DNA of 64,000 nt from Candidatus Poribacteria bacterium (GCA_022827185.1 JAJDTM010000022.1:1-64000), one strand, 5' to 3'. Shown: positions 16,698-27,556, counted from the stretch's first letter. Notes: a model not told the origin generated them from the letters alone. Translations and numbers: made by a program.

Positions 16698-17336
16698 ATG
16701 GAAAAACAACTCAGCTCGCTGTATAGACTCGGCGGGCTCACTGGCATCTTGAGCGGTCTTCTCATGGTAGCGTCAAGTATTTGGTTTATCTTCGGTTTAT
16801 CTTCTATTAGCTCAGACCCGTCAGCGGAACAGTTTGGAAGCATCGGAATTTTTCATGGAATCGGGGTCGTCACAATCATTTTGCTCGTGCCGACCTTATT
16901 AGCCAGTTATGGTTTACTCTCTTCAGAAGCAGCGGCACGTAGTGCCTTAGGCGCAAGTATGGCGGTCCTGTGGCTTGTCATAGAATTGGTAGCCCACTGC
17001 TCACAAACTGCGCCAATAAACGCACTATCGGAATTAGTAGGCAAGTCCACTACCGCTACTATCGCCGCACCCTTTCACGCGCTCTGGGTAGAGTGGGGCG
17101 AAGCCCTCTTTATGACAGGTGCCTTCCTCTGTGCATTGTTAGCACTCTGTTATGGCTCAGCGATCCATGCCTGGGGAAATCCAATTGCGGGATACCTATT
17201 CTTTCTTGCGATAATAGCCTTTCCAGCAGGTATTTTCCTAAACCTTGGTGTTCAATTGCACGTGCTAATCCGGGGCATCGCGTTTTTGTTCCTGGGCGGT
17301 GTGCTTATACAAGCACCAGACGAGGAAGATATATAA
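16698..17336 (+). CDS. DUF4386-like multi-pass membrane protein
   Basis: The 212-residue protein has about six hydrophobic spans (near residues 13-35, 52-75, 82-105, 135-155, 165-185 and 190-208) and the N-terminal LYRLGGLTGILSGLLM typical of DUF4386-type proteins of unknown function. A strong ribosome-binding site (CGGAGG) precedes the ATG. It is divergent from the sigma-54 activator gene, so it could be its target, but no TGGCAC-N5-TTGC element is visible in the 189-bp gap. Confidence 0.65.
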   Translation: MEKQLSSLYRLGGLTGILSGLLMVASSIWFIFGLSSISSDPSAEQFGSIGIFHGIGVVTIILLVPTLLASYGLLSSEAAARSALGASMAVLWLVIELVAHCSQTAPINALSELVGKSTTATIAAPFHALWVEWGEALFMTGAFLCALLALCYGSAIHAWGNPIAGYLFFLAIIAFPAGIFLNLGVQLHVLIRGIAFLFLGGVLIQAPDEEDI

Positions 17337-17469
17337 TGAATGCCGAAAGGTAAAGTAAAGATACTTTGCAGCACCGAATCTGCTCATGGCGGCTGACGTG
17401 CTATAATAGATCAATTTAGTGCTTTTGCAGCCTCAATCTTCCATCCGAAGGTTCTAACAGAAATTGATA

Positions 17470-18264
17470 TTATGCGTCGTCCTCATTTAGCAATCTTTCC
17501 AATTCCGCCAAGATATCTTCTTCGTCGCCTTCCGCCTCTTCTGTCTCTTCTGCCTCTTCTGTCTCGGTAGTCTCGGTATCAAGTGTTTCCAGATCGGACC
17601 GAAATTCTATAAGATTGCTAAGATAGCGTTCACGCGTTATATTTTCGGCTTCGCCGTGTTCCTCGCGTAGACATTCACCACAGAATTCTCCAATCTGTTG
17701 AATGCCGGTATCAATATGCCGTAGTGCTGCCTCGGCATCATTGTCCTGCAGACGCAATTCCGCGTTGGCGATGCTGTGCATCATAAGCATATAGCCTTTG
17801 TACTGATAACTCTGCCAAGCGATTTCGGATGGCGCGCATTCGCGTGCCAAATTCGTTACAGCGATATTGGTAGCCGTATCGCGTTGGACATCTTGCCACC
17901 GTTTAATGCCAGCAAAAAGGAGATAGCGGGTATACCGATGGAAAGACTCCTCGAAGAGAATCTCCCATTCTTCTGACTCCAATTGGAACCCGTCACGCGT
18001 GCCGTGTTGTTCTTCATATTCCTGCAATTTTTCAAAGAAATAATCATAATAGGAATCCACACCGTGTGGACGCATACCATCAGGACGACCAGTTGCATAG
18101 ATGCGCGAAATAGTGAAGGCGTTGGGTTGCACGACAATAACCTCCCGACCATCTTCAATCTGCAGGACACTCACCGGGCGATCTGCGTCAAGATTAACCA
18201 TCTCAAGGATCCGATCAAAGGTTTGAACCCACCGGGTGTTTCTCTGTATAGAATCATTCGCCAT
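17470..18264 (-). CDS. Unrecognised protein with a Glu-rich C-terminal tail
   Basis: I do not recognise this 264-residue protein. The first 200 or so residues look folded and mostly helical, including a Tyr-rich stretch (SYYDYFFEKLQEYEEQ) and a pair of cysteines (FCGECLRE). The last 40 are low-complexity and acidic (TETTETEEAEETEEAEGDEEDI). There is no signal peptide, so it is probably cytoplasmic. It lies 171 nt downstream of carB on the same strand with a repeat between, so it may or may not belong to the pyr transcript. Confidence 0.6.
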   Translation of the reverse strand: MANDSIQRNTRWVQTFDRILEMVNLDADRPVSVLQIEDGREVIVVQPNAFTISRIYATGRPDGMRPHGVDSYYDYFFEKLQEYEEQHGTRDGFQLESEEWEILFEESFHRYTRYLLFAGIKRWQDVQRDTATNIAVTNLARECAPSEIAWQSYQYKGYMLMMHSIANAELRLQDNDAEAALRHIDTGIQQIGEFCGECLREEHGEAENITRERYLSNLIEFRSDLETLDTETTETEEAEETEEAEGDEEDILAELERLLNEDDA

Positions 18265-18284
18265 TTTTTTATCCTTTTTTATTA

Positions 18285-18434
18285 GTTGTCAGTTATAAGT
18301 TATAAGTCTGGTTTCTGATGCGTTATCATCTCTTTGTAAGGGTGGTTACCGAATTGAAGCACCAACGGTTACCAAAAAATATTTGACAACCGGAAACCTC
18401 TTAACTAAAAACTTATAACTAAAAACTAAAAACT
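18285..18434. repeat. Short-word repeat with inverted ends (AGTTATAAG type)
   Basis: The left end has GTCAGTTATAAGTTATAAG; the right end has CTTATAACTAAAAACTAAAA. AGTTATAAG and CTTATAACT are perfect 9-bp inverted copies. The word GGAAACCTCTTAACT recurs in related form at 46.2-46.4 kb. It separates carB from the downstream gene. Confidence 0.55.
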
Positions 18435-18435
18435 A

Positions 18436-21400
18436 TCAAAGCATCCGAAAATAATCTTGGAGCGGTGTAACAGTAATATCTCCACGCTGTAGGGCGTCAA
18501 TAGCATTAACGGCTGCCGCTGCGCCGGGTATCGTGGAAAAAATCGGGATATCGTGTGCGATCGCCATTTCACGAATCAAGAGTTCATTCGGGCGGTGCAA
18601 GTCGCCAGTAGGCGTATTAATAATCAAGTCAACAGCGTGATTCTTGATATAATCGTGAATTGTCGGCCTTCCCTTTCCGATGCTAAAAACGAGTTCCGAC
18701 TCCATTCCATTGCGGAGCAGTACCTTCGCCGTTCCATGTGTAGCGATGAGCTCAAAACCCATATCCGTCAGTTTCTTAGCGATGAAGATAATCGCGCGTT
18801 TGTCTTTATTTTTAACACTGATGAAAACCTTACCACCGAGTGGTAAACTGTAACCACATGCTTTCTGTGCCTTCGCGAAGGCACGAGAGACATCAGTATC
18901 AATTCCCATGACCTCGCCCGTTGATTTCATTTCGGGACCCAAGCGCGTGTTTGAACCGGGAAAACGGTTAAACGGAAAAACGGGTGCCTTGACACTGAAA
19001 TAAGCAGGTTCAATCTCGCGCGTAAATCCGAGTTCATCAAGCGTCTTACCTGCCATCACGCGGGCAGCGAGTTTCGCCAAGGGGACACCGATCGCTTTGC
19101 TAACGAACGGAATCGTTCGAGATGCGCGTGGATTCACCTCAAGCACATAAATTTCATCGTTCTTTATCGCATATTGGACGTTCATCAGCCCGCGGACATG
19201 GAGTGCTTTCGCTAAGTCATAAGTGAAGATTTTGAGCTGCTCAATCTGTTCATCTACGAGTGTATAAGGTGGCAACACACAGTCGCTGTCCCCAGAATGG
19301 ATACCGGCTTCTTCAATGTGTTCCATGATACCACCGATAACGGTCAGATCTCCATCAGAGATCGCATCAACGTCTACTTCAATTGCCTCTTCAAGATATT
19401 TATCAATGAGTACAGGATGTTCCGGTGATGCTTCGACTGCGGTGTTCATATATTCGTGTAGGAGTTCTTCGTCGTAAACGATCTGCATGGCACGTCCGCC
19501 CAACACATACGAGGGGCGGACAATAACAGGATAACCGAGTGCGGCAGCAATCGGGGTAGCTTCCTCGCTCGAGGTCGCTGTTCCGTTCGGTGATTGCATT
19601 AACCCGATGTCATCCAATACTGCCTTAAAGAGTTGCCGATCTTCGGAGCGTGCTATATCTTCAGGACTTGTGCCGATTATCGGTACGCCCGCGGCTTTAA
19701 GCGCAACAGCGAGATTCAGGGGCGTCTGTCCACCAAACTGAACGATGACACCGGTAGGCTTCTCTTTGTGATAAATATTTAGAACATCTTCACGCGTCAA
19801 CGGTTCAAAATAGAGTCGATCAGAGGTGTCGTAATCGGTGCTAACAGTTTCAGGATTACTGTTCACCATGATGGTCTCATAACCATCGTCTTTGAGTGCA
19901 AGCGCGGCATGGACACAACAGTAATCAAATTCGATGCCTTGCCCGATCCGGTTGGGACCCCCACCAAGAATCATGATCTTCGGCTTATCAGAGGGACGCA
20001 CCTCATCTTCACTTGAACAGGTAGAATAGTAGTACGGTGTTTCTGCCTCAAACTCTGCGGCACAGGTATCGACGGTTTTGAACGTTGCCTCAATGCCGAG
20101 TTCTTGCCGACACTCACGGATAGCCTCTTCGGATACGTCGTAGATGTCCGCTAACTGTCGGTCAGAAAACCCAAATTGTTTTGCCTGATACAAGAGTCTT
20201 TTTGTGAAAACGCCATCTGTTCCACCGTTTTGTGGCGCGTGATTTGATACAATATCTTGTAGATGTTGTTTTATATGTTGTCGCGCATCCGATTCGGATA
20301 AAGCATTTTCAAAGTCAACTATTTCTTTCAAATTATAAAGAAAAAACGGGTCGATATGCGTGTAAGCATGAATTTCCTCAATGCTCATTCCACGCGCGAG
20401 TGCAGCTTTAATATAAAAAATCCGTTTGACATTAGGAATGCTGAGTTTACTCGGGAGTTCAGATAAAGGGAGTTCCTCAAGTGGGTGATTATCTAACCCA
20501 AACCATCCCGTCTCCAAGGACCTCAACCCCTTCTGTAACGCCTCTTTAAAGGTTCTACCGATAGCCATAGCCTCACCGACAGATTTCATCTGTGTTGTGA
20601 GTGTTTCATCGGTACCTTGGAACTTCTCAAACGCCCAGCGCGGGATTTTGACGACAACGTAATCAATTGTCGGTTCAAAGCAGGCAGGGGTCTCAGCGGT
20701 GATGTCGTTCGGAATTTCATCCAAGTTATAACCGACAGCGAGTTTCGCAGCGATTTTCGCGATTGGGAATCCCGTGGCTTTTGACGCAAGCGCAGAACTA
20801 CGAGAGACACGCGGGTTCATCTCAATAACGACCTGTTTACCTGTCTTCGGATCAACAGCAAATTGGATATTGGAACCACCCGTATCAACACCAATCTCGC
20901 GGATAATCTGAATCGCGGAATCCCGCATCAGTTGATATTCCTTGTCTGTCAATGTTTGGATAGGTGCGACGGTAATGCTATCACCCGTATGGACACCCAT
21001 GGCATCAACGTTTTCAATGGAACAGATGATGACGACATTGTCCGCACCATCGCGCATCACTTCTAACTCAAATTCCTTCCATCCGATGACGGATTCCTCA
21101 ATGAGCAATTCACTGATTGGGCTTAGAGCGAGACCTGTAGCGACCATCTTCTCGTATTCTTCGATGTTGTAAGCGATACCGCCACCTGTGCCACCGAGTG
21201 TAAATGCCGGACGGATAATCGCTGGAAAACCGATCTGATCGACAAGTGCAAGTGCCTCTTGCACAGTGTGTGCAATGCCACTCTGTGGGACCGCCAACCC
21301 GATTTTCGTCATTGCCGCTTTGAAGAGAGCGCGGTCCTCCGCTTTTTGGATGGCGGGCAATTTCGCACCGATCAGTTCAACCCCATATTTATCCAACGCA

Positions 21401-21717
21401 CCGGATTCCGCAAGTTCGACAGACACATTCAAGGCAGTTTGTCCACCGAGCGTCGGCAGCAACGCATCAGGACGTTCTTTTTCAAGCACAAGCTCCACTG
21501 TGTCCGCCGTTATCGGTTCAATATACGTCTGATCCGCGAAATCCGGATCCGTCATGATAGTGGCGGGGTTGCTGTTGACGAGGGTAATCTCGTACCCCTC
21601 CTCTTTCAGCGCTTTACACGCCTGCGTTCCTGAGTAATCGAACTCGCACGCTTGTCCAATGATAATCGCACCGGACCCTATAATTAAGATCTTTTCTATA
21701 TCTGTTCGCTTTGGCAT
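18436..21717 (-). CDS. carB: Carbamoyl-phosphate synthase, large subunit
   Basis: CarB makes carbamoyl phosphate from bicarbonate, ammonia (channelled from CarA) and two ATP. The 1093-residue protein has the expected duplicated ATP-grasp layout: a first carboxy-phosphate half starting [21 protein letters not shown], an oligomerisation linker, a second carbamate half starting [20 protein letters not shown], and a C-terminal MGS-like allosteric domain ([20 protein letters not shown]). Length is slightly above the E. coli enzyme (1073). It is 181 nt downstream of carA, a longer gap than elsewhere in the operon. Confidence 0.98.
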   Translation of the reverse strand: MPKRTDIEKILIIGSGAIIIGQACEFDYSGTQACKALKEEGYEITLVNSNPATIMTDPDFADQTYIEPITADTVELVLEKERPDALLPTLGGQTALNVSVELAESGALDKYGVELIGAKLPAIQKAEDRALFKAAMTKIGLAVPQSGIAHTVQEALALVDQIGFPAIIRPAFTLGGTGGGIAYNIEEYEKMVATGLALSPISELLIEESVIGWKEFELEVMRDGADNVVIICSIENVDAMGVHTGDSITVAPIQTLTDKEYQLMRDSAIQIIREIGVDTGGSNIQFAVDPKTGKQVVIEMNPRVSRSSALASKATGFPIAKIAAKLAVGYNLDEIPNDITAETPACFEPTIDYVVVKIPRWAFEKFQGTDETLTTQMKSVGEAMAIGRTFKEALQKGLRSLETGWFGLDNHPLEELPLSELPSKLSIPNVKRIFYIKAALARGMSIEEIHAYTHIDPFFLYNLKEIVDFENALSESDARQHIKQHLQDIVSNHAPQNGGTDGVFTKRLLYQAKQFGFSDRQLADIYDVSEEAIRECRQELGIEATFKTVDTCAAEFEAETPYYYSTCSSEDEVRPSDKPKIMILGGGPNRIGQGIEFDYCCVHAALALKDDGYETIMVNSNPETVSTDYDTSDRLYFEPLTREDVLNIYHKEKPTGVIVQFGGQTPLNLAVALKAAGVPIIGTSPEDIARSEDRQLFKAVLDDIGLMQSPNGTATSSEEATPIAAALGYPVIVRPSYVLGGRAMQIVYDEELLHEYMNTAVEASPEHPVLIDKYLEEAIEVDVDAISDGDLTVIGGIMEHIEEAGIHSGDSDCVLPPYTLVDEQIEQLKIFTYDLAKALHVRGLMNVQYAIKNDEIYVLEVNPRASRTIPFVSKAIGVPLAKLAARVMAGKTLDELGFTREIEPAYFSVKAPVFPFNRFPGSNTRLGPEMKSTGEVMGIDTDVSRAFAKAQKACGYSLPLGGKVFISVKNKDKRAIIFIAKKLTDMGFELIATHGTAKVLLRNGMESELVFSIGKGRPTIHDYIKNHAVDLIINTPTGDLHRPNELLIREMAIAHDIPIFSTIPGAAAAVNAIDALQRGDITVTPLQDYFRML

Positions 21718-21898
21718 CTTTTATATTACCTTGCGGTTCGGTAAGGTGAGACTATGATGTCAAAGTACCTTTCCGTATATCCGTCCCGGCGCGTTGCTTG
21801 GGACTATGTTTTTTGGTGTGCCTCTTTATGTCCTTAGTCAGAAACCCGATTTGGACACCGGACAAATCGGACCAGAAACCCAATATTTAAAAATCCGA

Positions 21899-23044
21899 CT
21901 AACGGCTTTCCGTATCCATCATTTCTGTAAAACGTGAAAAGAGATAACTCGCATCGTGCGGACCAGGAGATGCCTCTGGATGATACTGTACAGAAAAAAT
22001 GGGATACTCCCGATGCTGTATCCCTTCAAGTGTGTCATCATTTAGATTGATATGCGTAATATCAACGCTGTTCGGTAATGAATCAATATCAACGCAGAAT
22101 CCGTGGTTTTGTGAGGTAATCTCAACCTTGTCGGTTTCAAGATGCTTGACAGGTTGATTCGCCCCTCGATGTCCAAACTTCAGCTTGAAGGTTTTTCCAC
22201 CGAGGGCAAGCCCCAGGAGTTGGTGCCCCAAACAGATCCCGAAAAGCGGTTTTTTGTCCATCAAACCTCGGATCGTCTCAATCGCATAGCCAACTGGCAT
22301 CGGATCACCCGGACCGTTTGAAAGAAAAACGCCATCTGGCTCCGCAGCGAGAATCTCTTCTGCAGCTGTCTTTGCTGGTACAACTTGGACCTCGCAGCCG
22401 TGTTCAGTGAGTTGACGCAAGATATTATATTTAATGCCGAAATCAAGGGCGATGACTTTATGACTTTCGGCTTCCGGCTTTCGACTTTCAGCAAGGCGGT
22501 TTTCTGGCTGATGGCTGACGGCTGATGGCTGACGACTATTACGCCACGCATACGGATTTGGGCATGTTACACGTTGCACCAAATCCCAACCCACCAAGCC
22601 GTGCCATGCTTTGGCTTTCGCAACGAGGCTTTCAGGATTCAGGTCCTCCGTAGAGAGACACCCGTTCATCACGCCGTGAACTCGGAGACGGCGGGTGAGG
22701 GCGCGAGTATCAATCCCTTGTATACCAATGATACCGTGTTCGGAGAGGTAAGTATCTAAACTCCATTCTGAACGCCAATTGCTATGGTACGCGCTATATT
22801 CACGAACAACAAACCCTTCCACCTGCGGACCAATCGATTCAACGTCTGCTTCGTTGCAACCGTAATTACCGATCAAGGGATAGGTCATCGTAACGATTTG
22901 TCCTTTGTAGGAGGGATCGGTCAACACCTCTTGGTAACCCGTCATACTGGTATTGAAGACAACCTCACCGACGGTTTCGCCGGTCGCGCCAAACTGCTCA
23001 CCCTCAAAAACTGTTCCATCGGCTAATGCCAGAATCGCTTTCAT
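21899..23044 (-). CDS. carA: Carbamoyl-phosphate synthase, small (glutaminase) subunit
   Basis: CarA hydrolyses glutamine to supply ammonia to CarB. The N-terminal domain ([21 protein letters not shown]) and the class I glutamine amidotransferase domain ([11 protein letters not shown] with the catalytic Cys, and [11 protein letters not shown] with His/Glu) are intact. Between them, an in-frame stretch of about 25 residues ([20 protein letters not shown] and a few more) is encoded by short tandem DNA repeats and is absent from normal CarA. The true start is the ATG at 23044, overlapping the pyrC stop (ATGA); the track start at 23095 lies inside pyrC. Confidence 0.96.
   Translation of the reverse strand: MKAILALADGTVFEGEQFGATGETVGEVVFNTSMTGYQEVLTDPSYKGQIVTMTYPLIGNYGCNEADVESIGPQVEGFVVREYSAYHSNWRSEWSLDTYLSEHGIIGIQGIDTRALTRRLRVHGVMNGCLSTEDLNPESLVAKAKAWHGLVGWDLVQRVTCPNPYAWRNSRQPSAVSHQPENRLAESRKPEAESHKVIALDFGIKYNILRQLTEHGCEVQVVPAKTAAEEILAAEPDGVFLSNGPGDPMPVGYAIETIRGLMDKKPLFGICLGHQLLGLALGGKTFKLKFGHRGANQPVKHLETDKVEITSQNHGFCVDIDSLPNSVDITHINLNDDTLEGIQHREYPIFSVQYHPEASPGPHDASYLFSRFTEMMDTESR
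22462..22537. repeat. Tandem short-word repeat inserted in frame in carA
   Basis: On the coding strand two blocks follow each other: variants of TCAGCCA/TCAGCCG, then variants of GAAAGTC/GAAAGCC. The block length keeps the carA frame and it falls in the linker between the two CarA domains. The word type resembles intergenic repeats elsewhere in the window. Confidence 0.7.
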
Positions 23045-24318
23045 ATTTTCTTTCCCTCTCGGAGTGTAATCGTTTGCCAACCTTTGAGTTCCCATCCTGT
23101 GAAAGGTGTGTTTCGGCTTTTTGAACGAGATTTTGTTACGTCAACCTGATTTATCGCGTCAACATCAATAACAGTAACGTCCCCAACAGCACCAACAGAG
23201 AGCGTCCCGCGATCAATACCGAGTATATTCGCTGGAATGGCGGTCATTTTTGCGATCGCTTCTGTCAAGGTCAGGTGTCCCGGTTGAACAAGATACGTCA
23301 ATACAAGCGGTAGACATGTCTCTAAACCGATAATTCCGTTAGGTGCATCAAGCATACCTTGTGCTTTTTCCGAAGGCGCGTGCGGCGCATGGTCGGTCGC
23401 GATGGCATCAATCGTTCCATCGCATAGCCCCTCAATAATAGCGTCAATATCGGTCTGTGTGCGGAGCGGTGGATGCATCTTGGCATTCGTTCCCTGTTTC
23501 TCAACTTCAGTATCCGTGAGAATCCAGTGGTGTGGACACACCTCAGCGGTTACATAAACGCCCCGTTTTTTCGCTTGACGGACCAATTCAACGGCACCCG
23601 CAGTGCTAACATGTAACACATGGAGATGTCCACCCGTCATCTCTGCCAACATAATATCGCGTGCGACGATGATGTCTTCTGCAGCGTTTGGGCTACCGAC
23701 AAGTCCCAACTTTCGGGAAGTCTCTCCCAAATTCATGACGGCACCGGCGTTAAGGTTATGCTCTTCGCAGTGAACCATGATCGGAAAACCGAGCTCTGCG
23801 CTCAATGCAAGCGCGTCGCGCATAAGCGCGGCATTCATGACAGTAACACCGTCATCACTGAAACCGATTGCCCCTGCGGAACGCATCCCACGCATATCCG
23901 TCAGTTCTTCACCCGCGAGGTCTTTCGTGATACTACCGAAGGGGAACACATTCGTCTTCGCAGTCTTATCCGCGATGTCGTAAATCTGCGCAATCTTTTC
24001 AGGCGTGTCTATCACCGGTGACGTGTTTGCCATGCAAGCGACAGATGTGAATCCGCCCGCCGCTGCCGCCGCTGTGCCGGTAGCGATTGTCTCCTTATGC
24101 GCAAACCCAGGTTCACGGAGGTGGACATGCATATCGATTAAGCCCGGTGCAACAATCATCCCTGTCGCATCATATACATCGGTGTTTTGAAGCTCAGTTA
24201 ACGCTTCCTCACCGCCGACTTTGGTGATCTTGCCATCGGTAATAGAGAGATTCCCAATCTCATCAATATTATTACCCGGATCGATAATATGTCCCTTAAT
24301 GATACACGCGTCGCTCAT
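23041..24318 (-). CDS. pyrC: Dihydroorotase PyrC (class I)
   Basis: The enzyme cyclises N-carbamoyl-aspartate to dihydroorotate. The 425-residue amidohydrolase has the class I pattern: [14 protein letters not shown] (metal ligands), [20 protein letters not shown] and IATDHAPHA. The length fits Bacillus-type PyrC. It overlaps pyrR by 4 nt at its start and carA by 4 nt at its end, so translation along the operon is coupled. pyrB, which usually lies between pyrR and pyrC, is not here. Confidence 0.96.
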   Translation of the reverse strand: MSDACIIKGHIIDPGNNIDEIGNLSITDGKITKVGGEEALTELQNTDVYDATGMIVAPGLIDMHVHLREPGFAHKETIATGTAAAAAGGFTSVACMANTSPVIDTPEKIAQIYDIADKTAKTNVFPFGSITKDLAGEELTDMRGMRSAGAIGFSDDGVTVMNAALMRDALALSAELGFPIMVHCEEHNLNAGAVMNLGETSRKLGLVGSPNAAEDIIVARDIMLAEMTGGHLHVLHVSTAGAVELVRQAKKRGVYVTAEVCPHHWILTDTEVEKQGTNAKMHPPLRTQTDIDAIIEGLCDGTIDAIATDHAPHAPSEKAQGMLDAPNGIIGLETCLPLVLTYLVQPGHLTLTEAIAKMTAIPANILGIDRGTLSVGAVGDVTVIDVDAINQVDVTKSRSKSRNTPFTGWELKGWQTITLREGKKI

Positions 24319-24869
24319 TCACCCTCCCTTTCGTAAATGGTCGCTGAATCTACGCCACCTTCTTCGGCAAGTCGTACCCGAACAAATTCTCTTCGGGAGG
24401 TGGGTACATTTTTGCCTACGTAATCAGCGGCAATCGGCAACTCGCGATGGCCTCTGTCGATTAGCGTCGCCAATTGAATTGCAGCCGGACGGCCGAAATC
24501 CATGAGTGCGTCCATTGCCGCGCGAACCGTACGTCCCGTATAGAGGACTTCGTCTACTAAGATAACCCACTTGCCAGTAATGTCAAACGGTAGTTCGGTA
24601 CTACTAACCTGAATCTGCGTCTCACGGAGGTTAATATCGTCTCGATAGAGCGTGACATCAATGGCACCAACATTGACTTCTATCTCTTCGATACGTTCAA
24701 GGTTCTCAGCGATGCGGTGTGCAATAAAATCACCTCTACTTTTAACCCCGACAAGTACGAGTTCTTCAATGTGTTTATGATTCTGCTCTAAAATTTCGTG
24801 AGCGATTCTGAGCAAAGCGCGACGAATCTCTTCGACGTTCATGACTTGTGCTTTTTCACGCATTTCCAT
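24315..24869 (-). CDS. pyrR: PyrR, pyrimidine operon attenuator / uracil phosphoribosyltransferase
   Basis: PyrR binds pyr leader RNA when UMP is bound and promotes termination; most members also have uracil phosphoribosyltransferase activity. The 184-residue protein matches the Bacillus protein closely in [27 protein letters not shown], the PRPP loop [21 protein letters not shown], and [21 protein letters not shown]. Two in-frame ATGs (24869 and 24863) are both possible starts. The leader upstream contains its RNA target and a terminator. Confidence 0.97.
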   Translation of the reverse strand: MEMREKAQVMNVEEIRRALLRIAHEILEQNHKHIEELVLVGVKSRGDFIAHRIAENLERIEEIEVNVGAIDVTLYRDDINLRETQIQVSSTELPFDITGKWVILVDEVLYTGRTVRAAMDALMDFGRPAAIQLATLIDRGHRELPIAADYVGKNVPTSRREFVRVRLAEEGGVDSATIYEREGE

Positions 24870-24893
24870 TGTTTTGTTCCGTGAGATATCTTA

Positions 24894-25021
24894 ATAATAA
24901 AAAAGCCTCCCCCGTCTAAAGTGACGAGAAAGGCATCATCCAATAAATTCCGATGGACAGTCTAAATTTTGGCTCCGATTCAAATTGTGGTCTTGCATCC
25001 TTTTTTCAACCTCTCTGGATT
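24894..25021 (-). promoter_or_regulatory. PyrR-dependent attenuator of the pyr operon
   Basis: On the minus strand AATCCAGAGAGGTT (25008-25021) fits the PyrR recognition core TCCAGAGAGG. Downstream, GCCTTTCTCGTC pairs with GACGGGGGAGGC (24905-24934, with G-U pairs) and is followed by TTTTTTATTATT, an intrinsic terminator. AACCT and AGGTT around the PyrR core can form the anti-antiterminator stem. The order promoter, PyrR site, terminator, pyrR is as in Gram-positive pyr leaders. Confidence 0.85.
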
Positions 25022-25063
25022 GGATTAAAAAGGTTTTAACACGAACGCTCCATTTATCTTTAT

Positions 25064-25092
25064 ATTATACCATATTTGTGCATTAATTGCAA
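25064..25092 (-). promoter_or_regulatory. Sigma-70 promoter of the pyr operon
   Basis: On the minus strand TTGCAA and a perfect TATAAT are separated by 17 bp. About 200 nt of leader follow before the pyrR start. Confidence 0.8.
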
Positions 25093-25151
25093 ATTTTTAT
25101 TTTTTCCAGGAGCGATATCAGGTTTCCAAGGTTAAAGTTGCCGCAGAAAAA

Positions 25152-25757
25152 CTAAACCTTTTGCTCTATCATGCTTGCGAGGATGCCGAGAATTTTATCG
25201 CACTGCGCGATTTGGTAGACTGTTATATCAATAGACAAGTGATTTTCTTTCAATTTAAGGAATTTCCACTCTGTCCCTGTCGTAGCAGCTCCATAAACGC
25301 AAGGAATATCATTCCCTTTTTCAGCATTGAAACGTTGCGCCGCGAGCATCTCAGCGACGCACTGCCCGAGACCGGGGGCGGGATCTTCCTTCTTCGCTTC
25401 AACAAGTACGATAACAGGTGCCCGCAAAAGAGATTGCATCGGCGATAGGCTTATTAAGAAATCGCATACCCCTGTCAATCCATTTTCCGGATCAACATTA
25501 AAGTCAATGCCAGAAAAGAGACTAATGCGACGCTCAAATTTCTCGCGGAGTTCAATCAGAACATTGGCGACAATCAGTTCAGAACGTGCTTTTTCCGTAT
25601 TTACGGCGGCAGCCACAGGGACTTTTTTTTCTAACTCCACCATTAGTTCCGCACTTGGTGCTATGGGGTCTATGTTAGCAAAAATGTCTACAGATTCAAC
25701 AGTTTCCAATTGAAATGTTGTCAATACCTCTTCTAATGTAAAATTGCTATACGCCAT
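25152..25757 (-). CDS. PD-(D/E)XK nuclease-like protein, paralogue 1
   Basis: The 201-residue protein has GVCDFLIS, then VIVLVEAKKED and GLGQCVAEMLAAQRFN. The Asp of CDF and the E-x-K of VEAKK fit a PD-(D/E)XK nuclease core, and the GQC helix resembles restriction-like proteins. I do not know the biological role. The ATG at 25757 (MAYSNFTLEEV) is chosen over 25814 because AGGAGG lies just upstream and the paralogue at 26054 starts with the same residues. Confidence 0.6.
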   Translation of the reverse strand: MAYSNFTLEEVLTTFQLETVESVDIFANIDPIAPSAELMVELEKKVPVAAAVNTEKARSELIVANVLIELREKFERRISLFSGIDFNVDPENGLTGVCDFLISLSPMQSLLRAPVIVLVEAKKEDPAPGLGQCVAEMLAAQRFNAEKGNDIPCVYGAATTGTEWKFLKLKENHLSIDITVYQIAQCDKILGILASMIEQKV

Positions 25758-26053
25758 TGCTGAAACCTCCTTTCCCAAAAAACTGAAATAATGGTCTTGC
25801 TTTCGTGTGTTCAATTCTATCTACGGAAACGTGAATGTTCCAATCCTGATTCAGATAGCAACAGGTTTAGGTCTCTCAACTGAGATTTTTTGCCGCATTT
25901 CGCGAACTTCTTCTATTACACTGCATTCCATAATTTAAAAATTCTCAAATTCTATAAACATGTCGCCCCGCTGGGGTTGATTCGATCTGTGGAATGTTTG
26001 TACGATTCATCGGTCCCTCCAGGGTCTATATTGAAAGTGCTTCTTCACGGACC

Positions 26054-26659
26054 TTATACCTTTTGCTCTACCATACTCACGAGGATACCGAGGATTTTGT
26101 CGCACTGCCCAATAGAATAAAATTCTTTATCAATATAGAGTTGCTGTCCTTCTAATTTAAGGAATTGCCATACTGTGCCCGTAGTAGCAGCCCCATAAAT
26201 GCAAGGGATTTCATTTCCTTTTTCGATATTAAAACGTTGTGCGGCAAGCATTTCTGCCACACATTGCCCAAAACCAGTCGTCGGTTCATCCTTCTTTGCT
26301 TCAACAAGGACAATGATAGGTGCCTCCAAATAAAATTGCGTAGGCGAGTGACTAATCAAGAAATCGCACACACCCGTCAACCCGTTTTCCACATCAACGT
26401 TGAAATCTATACCTGAAAATAGACTGATACGCCGTGTGAAGTACTCACGGAGTTCAATAAGAACACTGGCGACAATCATTTCTGATTTCGCTTTCTCTGT
26501 CCCTATAGCAACAGCTAACGGCACATTGCGCGCCAATGTCGTAATGAGATACTCACTCGGTGGCACAGGCTCTATGCCCGAAGAAATGTCTGCGGCTTCA
26601 TCAGCCTCCAGCTGAAATGTCTTGCGAACTGTTTCTAAGGTGAAATTGCTATATGCCAT
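26054..26659 (-). CDS. PD-(D/E)XK nuclease-like protein, paralogue 2
   Basis: The 201-residue protein aligns end to end with the gene at 25152 without gaps: MAYSNFTLE at the start, SLFSGIDFNVD, GVCDFLIS, IIVLVEAKKDEP, GFGQCVAEMLAAQRFN, and a C-terminus ending MVEQKV. Both keep the presumed catalytic Asp, Glu and Lys, so both may be active. AAGGAGG precedes the ATG. The 296-bp gap between the two genes holds no gene; it has a small CCCCGCTGGGG palindrome near 25970. Confidence 0.6.
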   Translation of the reverse strand: MAYSNFTLETVRKTFQLEADEAADISSGIEPVPPSEYLITTLARNVPLAVAIGTEKAKSEMIVASVLIELREYFTRRISLFSGIDFNVDVENGLTGVCDFLISHSPTQFYLEAPIIVLVEAKKDEPTTGFGQCVAEMLAAQRFNIEKGNEIPCIYGAATTGTVWQFLKLEGQQLYIDKEFYSIGQCDKILGILVSMVEQKV

Positions 26660-26773
26660 TTGTGCTAACCCTCCTTACGCAAAATTATTATAACAAATTG
26701 CCAAGGGATTAATAGCCAATAGATATTATACCCCACCAACGTCAGAATTCTCAATAAAGAAGGACAAACCCAT

Positions 26774-27556
26774 CTATTCCCCCTGCACAGCACTAATCTC
26801 ATCTTCTGAAATCTTATGAACGCTTTTCGGATTGAACGTCTGTGTCGTATCAACACGCAGTGCCACCTCAATCCTACCACCGGTCAACACAAAGAACTGA
26901 ATCAGGAAACCACCACCCTGCATCGACTCGACCTGATACGCTTCTTCGTCAAGATCACCAAGCCATGTCGGTAGAGATTCATCAAATTTTGGGTGTGAGA
27001 GAACGTTCTCTGGCAACGCAATAATCAAGGTCCCCGGCGCATCACCGATAGCATCACCGATAACCTTCCGCTTCTCTACCATAAATGGTACTACACGACT
27101 GGCGTATTCAAAATCATCGGGGGTCGCGCGTTCCGGTGCTACAAGTCCCCACGTCAGATGATGAATAAACGGGTTGCCATATCCCTGTCCGAGCATGTGC
27201 TCCAGTGCCGCTTTATCAACAGGATGCACAACAGCGACGTACTCAAACCACCCTTCGCTGCGTGCCGGACTTTCTGCGGGCAATTGCGCAGAAACATTGA
27301 TATAGTCACAACCGTCAACAGGCGACGGATAACACCGCGCATCCCATCCGTTGACATAACCGAGTTGTTTCAAACCATCTGCAACGAGGTGCGGCGGGTC
27401 GCAGAAGATCGCAGCGTGATCCATGTTCGGATGGATTTCTACGCCTGCATCGATGACGCGTTCAGCAACATCGGTCGCCTCTCTGAAACGGAGATCAGCA
27501 TTTTCAATCGTCAGGTAATCATCAAAATTTGTTGGTAATGTAATTAAGTTTTCCAT
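26774..27556 (-). CDS. Unrecognised protein, possible VOC/glyoxalase-like fold
   Basis: I do not recognise this 260-residue protein with certainty. It is soluble, has no signal peptide, and contains segments such as FEYVAVVHPVDKAALEHML and NPFIHHLTWGLVAPE that resemble paired beta-alpha-beta modules of the vicinal oxygen chelate type; this is weak evidence. GAGG precedes the ATG at good spacing. It is divergent from the aldolase-family gene at 27769 and may share its regulation. Confidence 0.5.
   Translation of the reverse strand: MENLITLPTNFDDYLTIENADLRFREATDVAERVIDAGVEIHPNMDHAAIFCDPPHLVADGLKQLGYVNGWDARCYPSPVDGCDYINVSAQLPAESPARSEGWFEYVAVVHPVDKAALEHMLGQGYGNPFIHHLTWGLVAPERATPDDFEYASRVVPFMVEKRKVIGDAIGDAPGTLIIALPENVLSHPKFDESLPTWLGDLDEEAYQVESMQGGGFLIQFFVLTGGRIEVALRVDTTQTFNPKSVHKISEDEISAVQGE

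Noticed and set aside
25008-25092. Riboswitch before pyrR
   Set aside because: The leader is fully explained by the PyrR recognition core and an intrinsic terminator.
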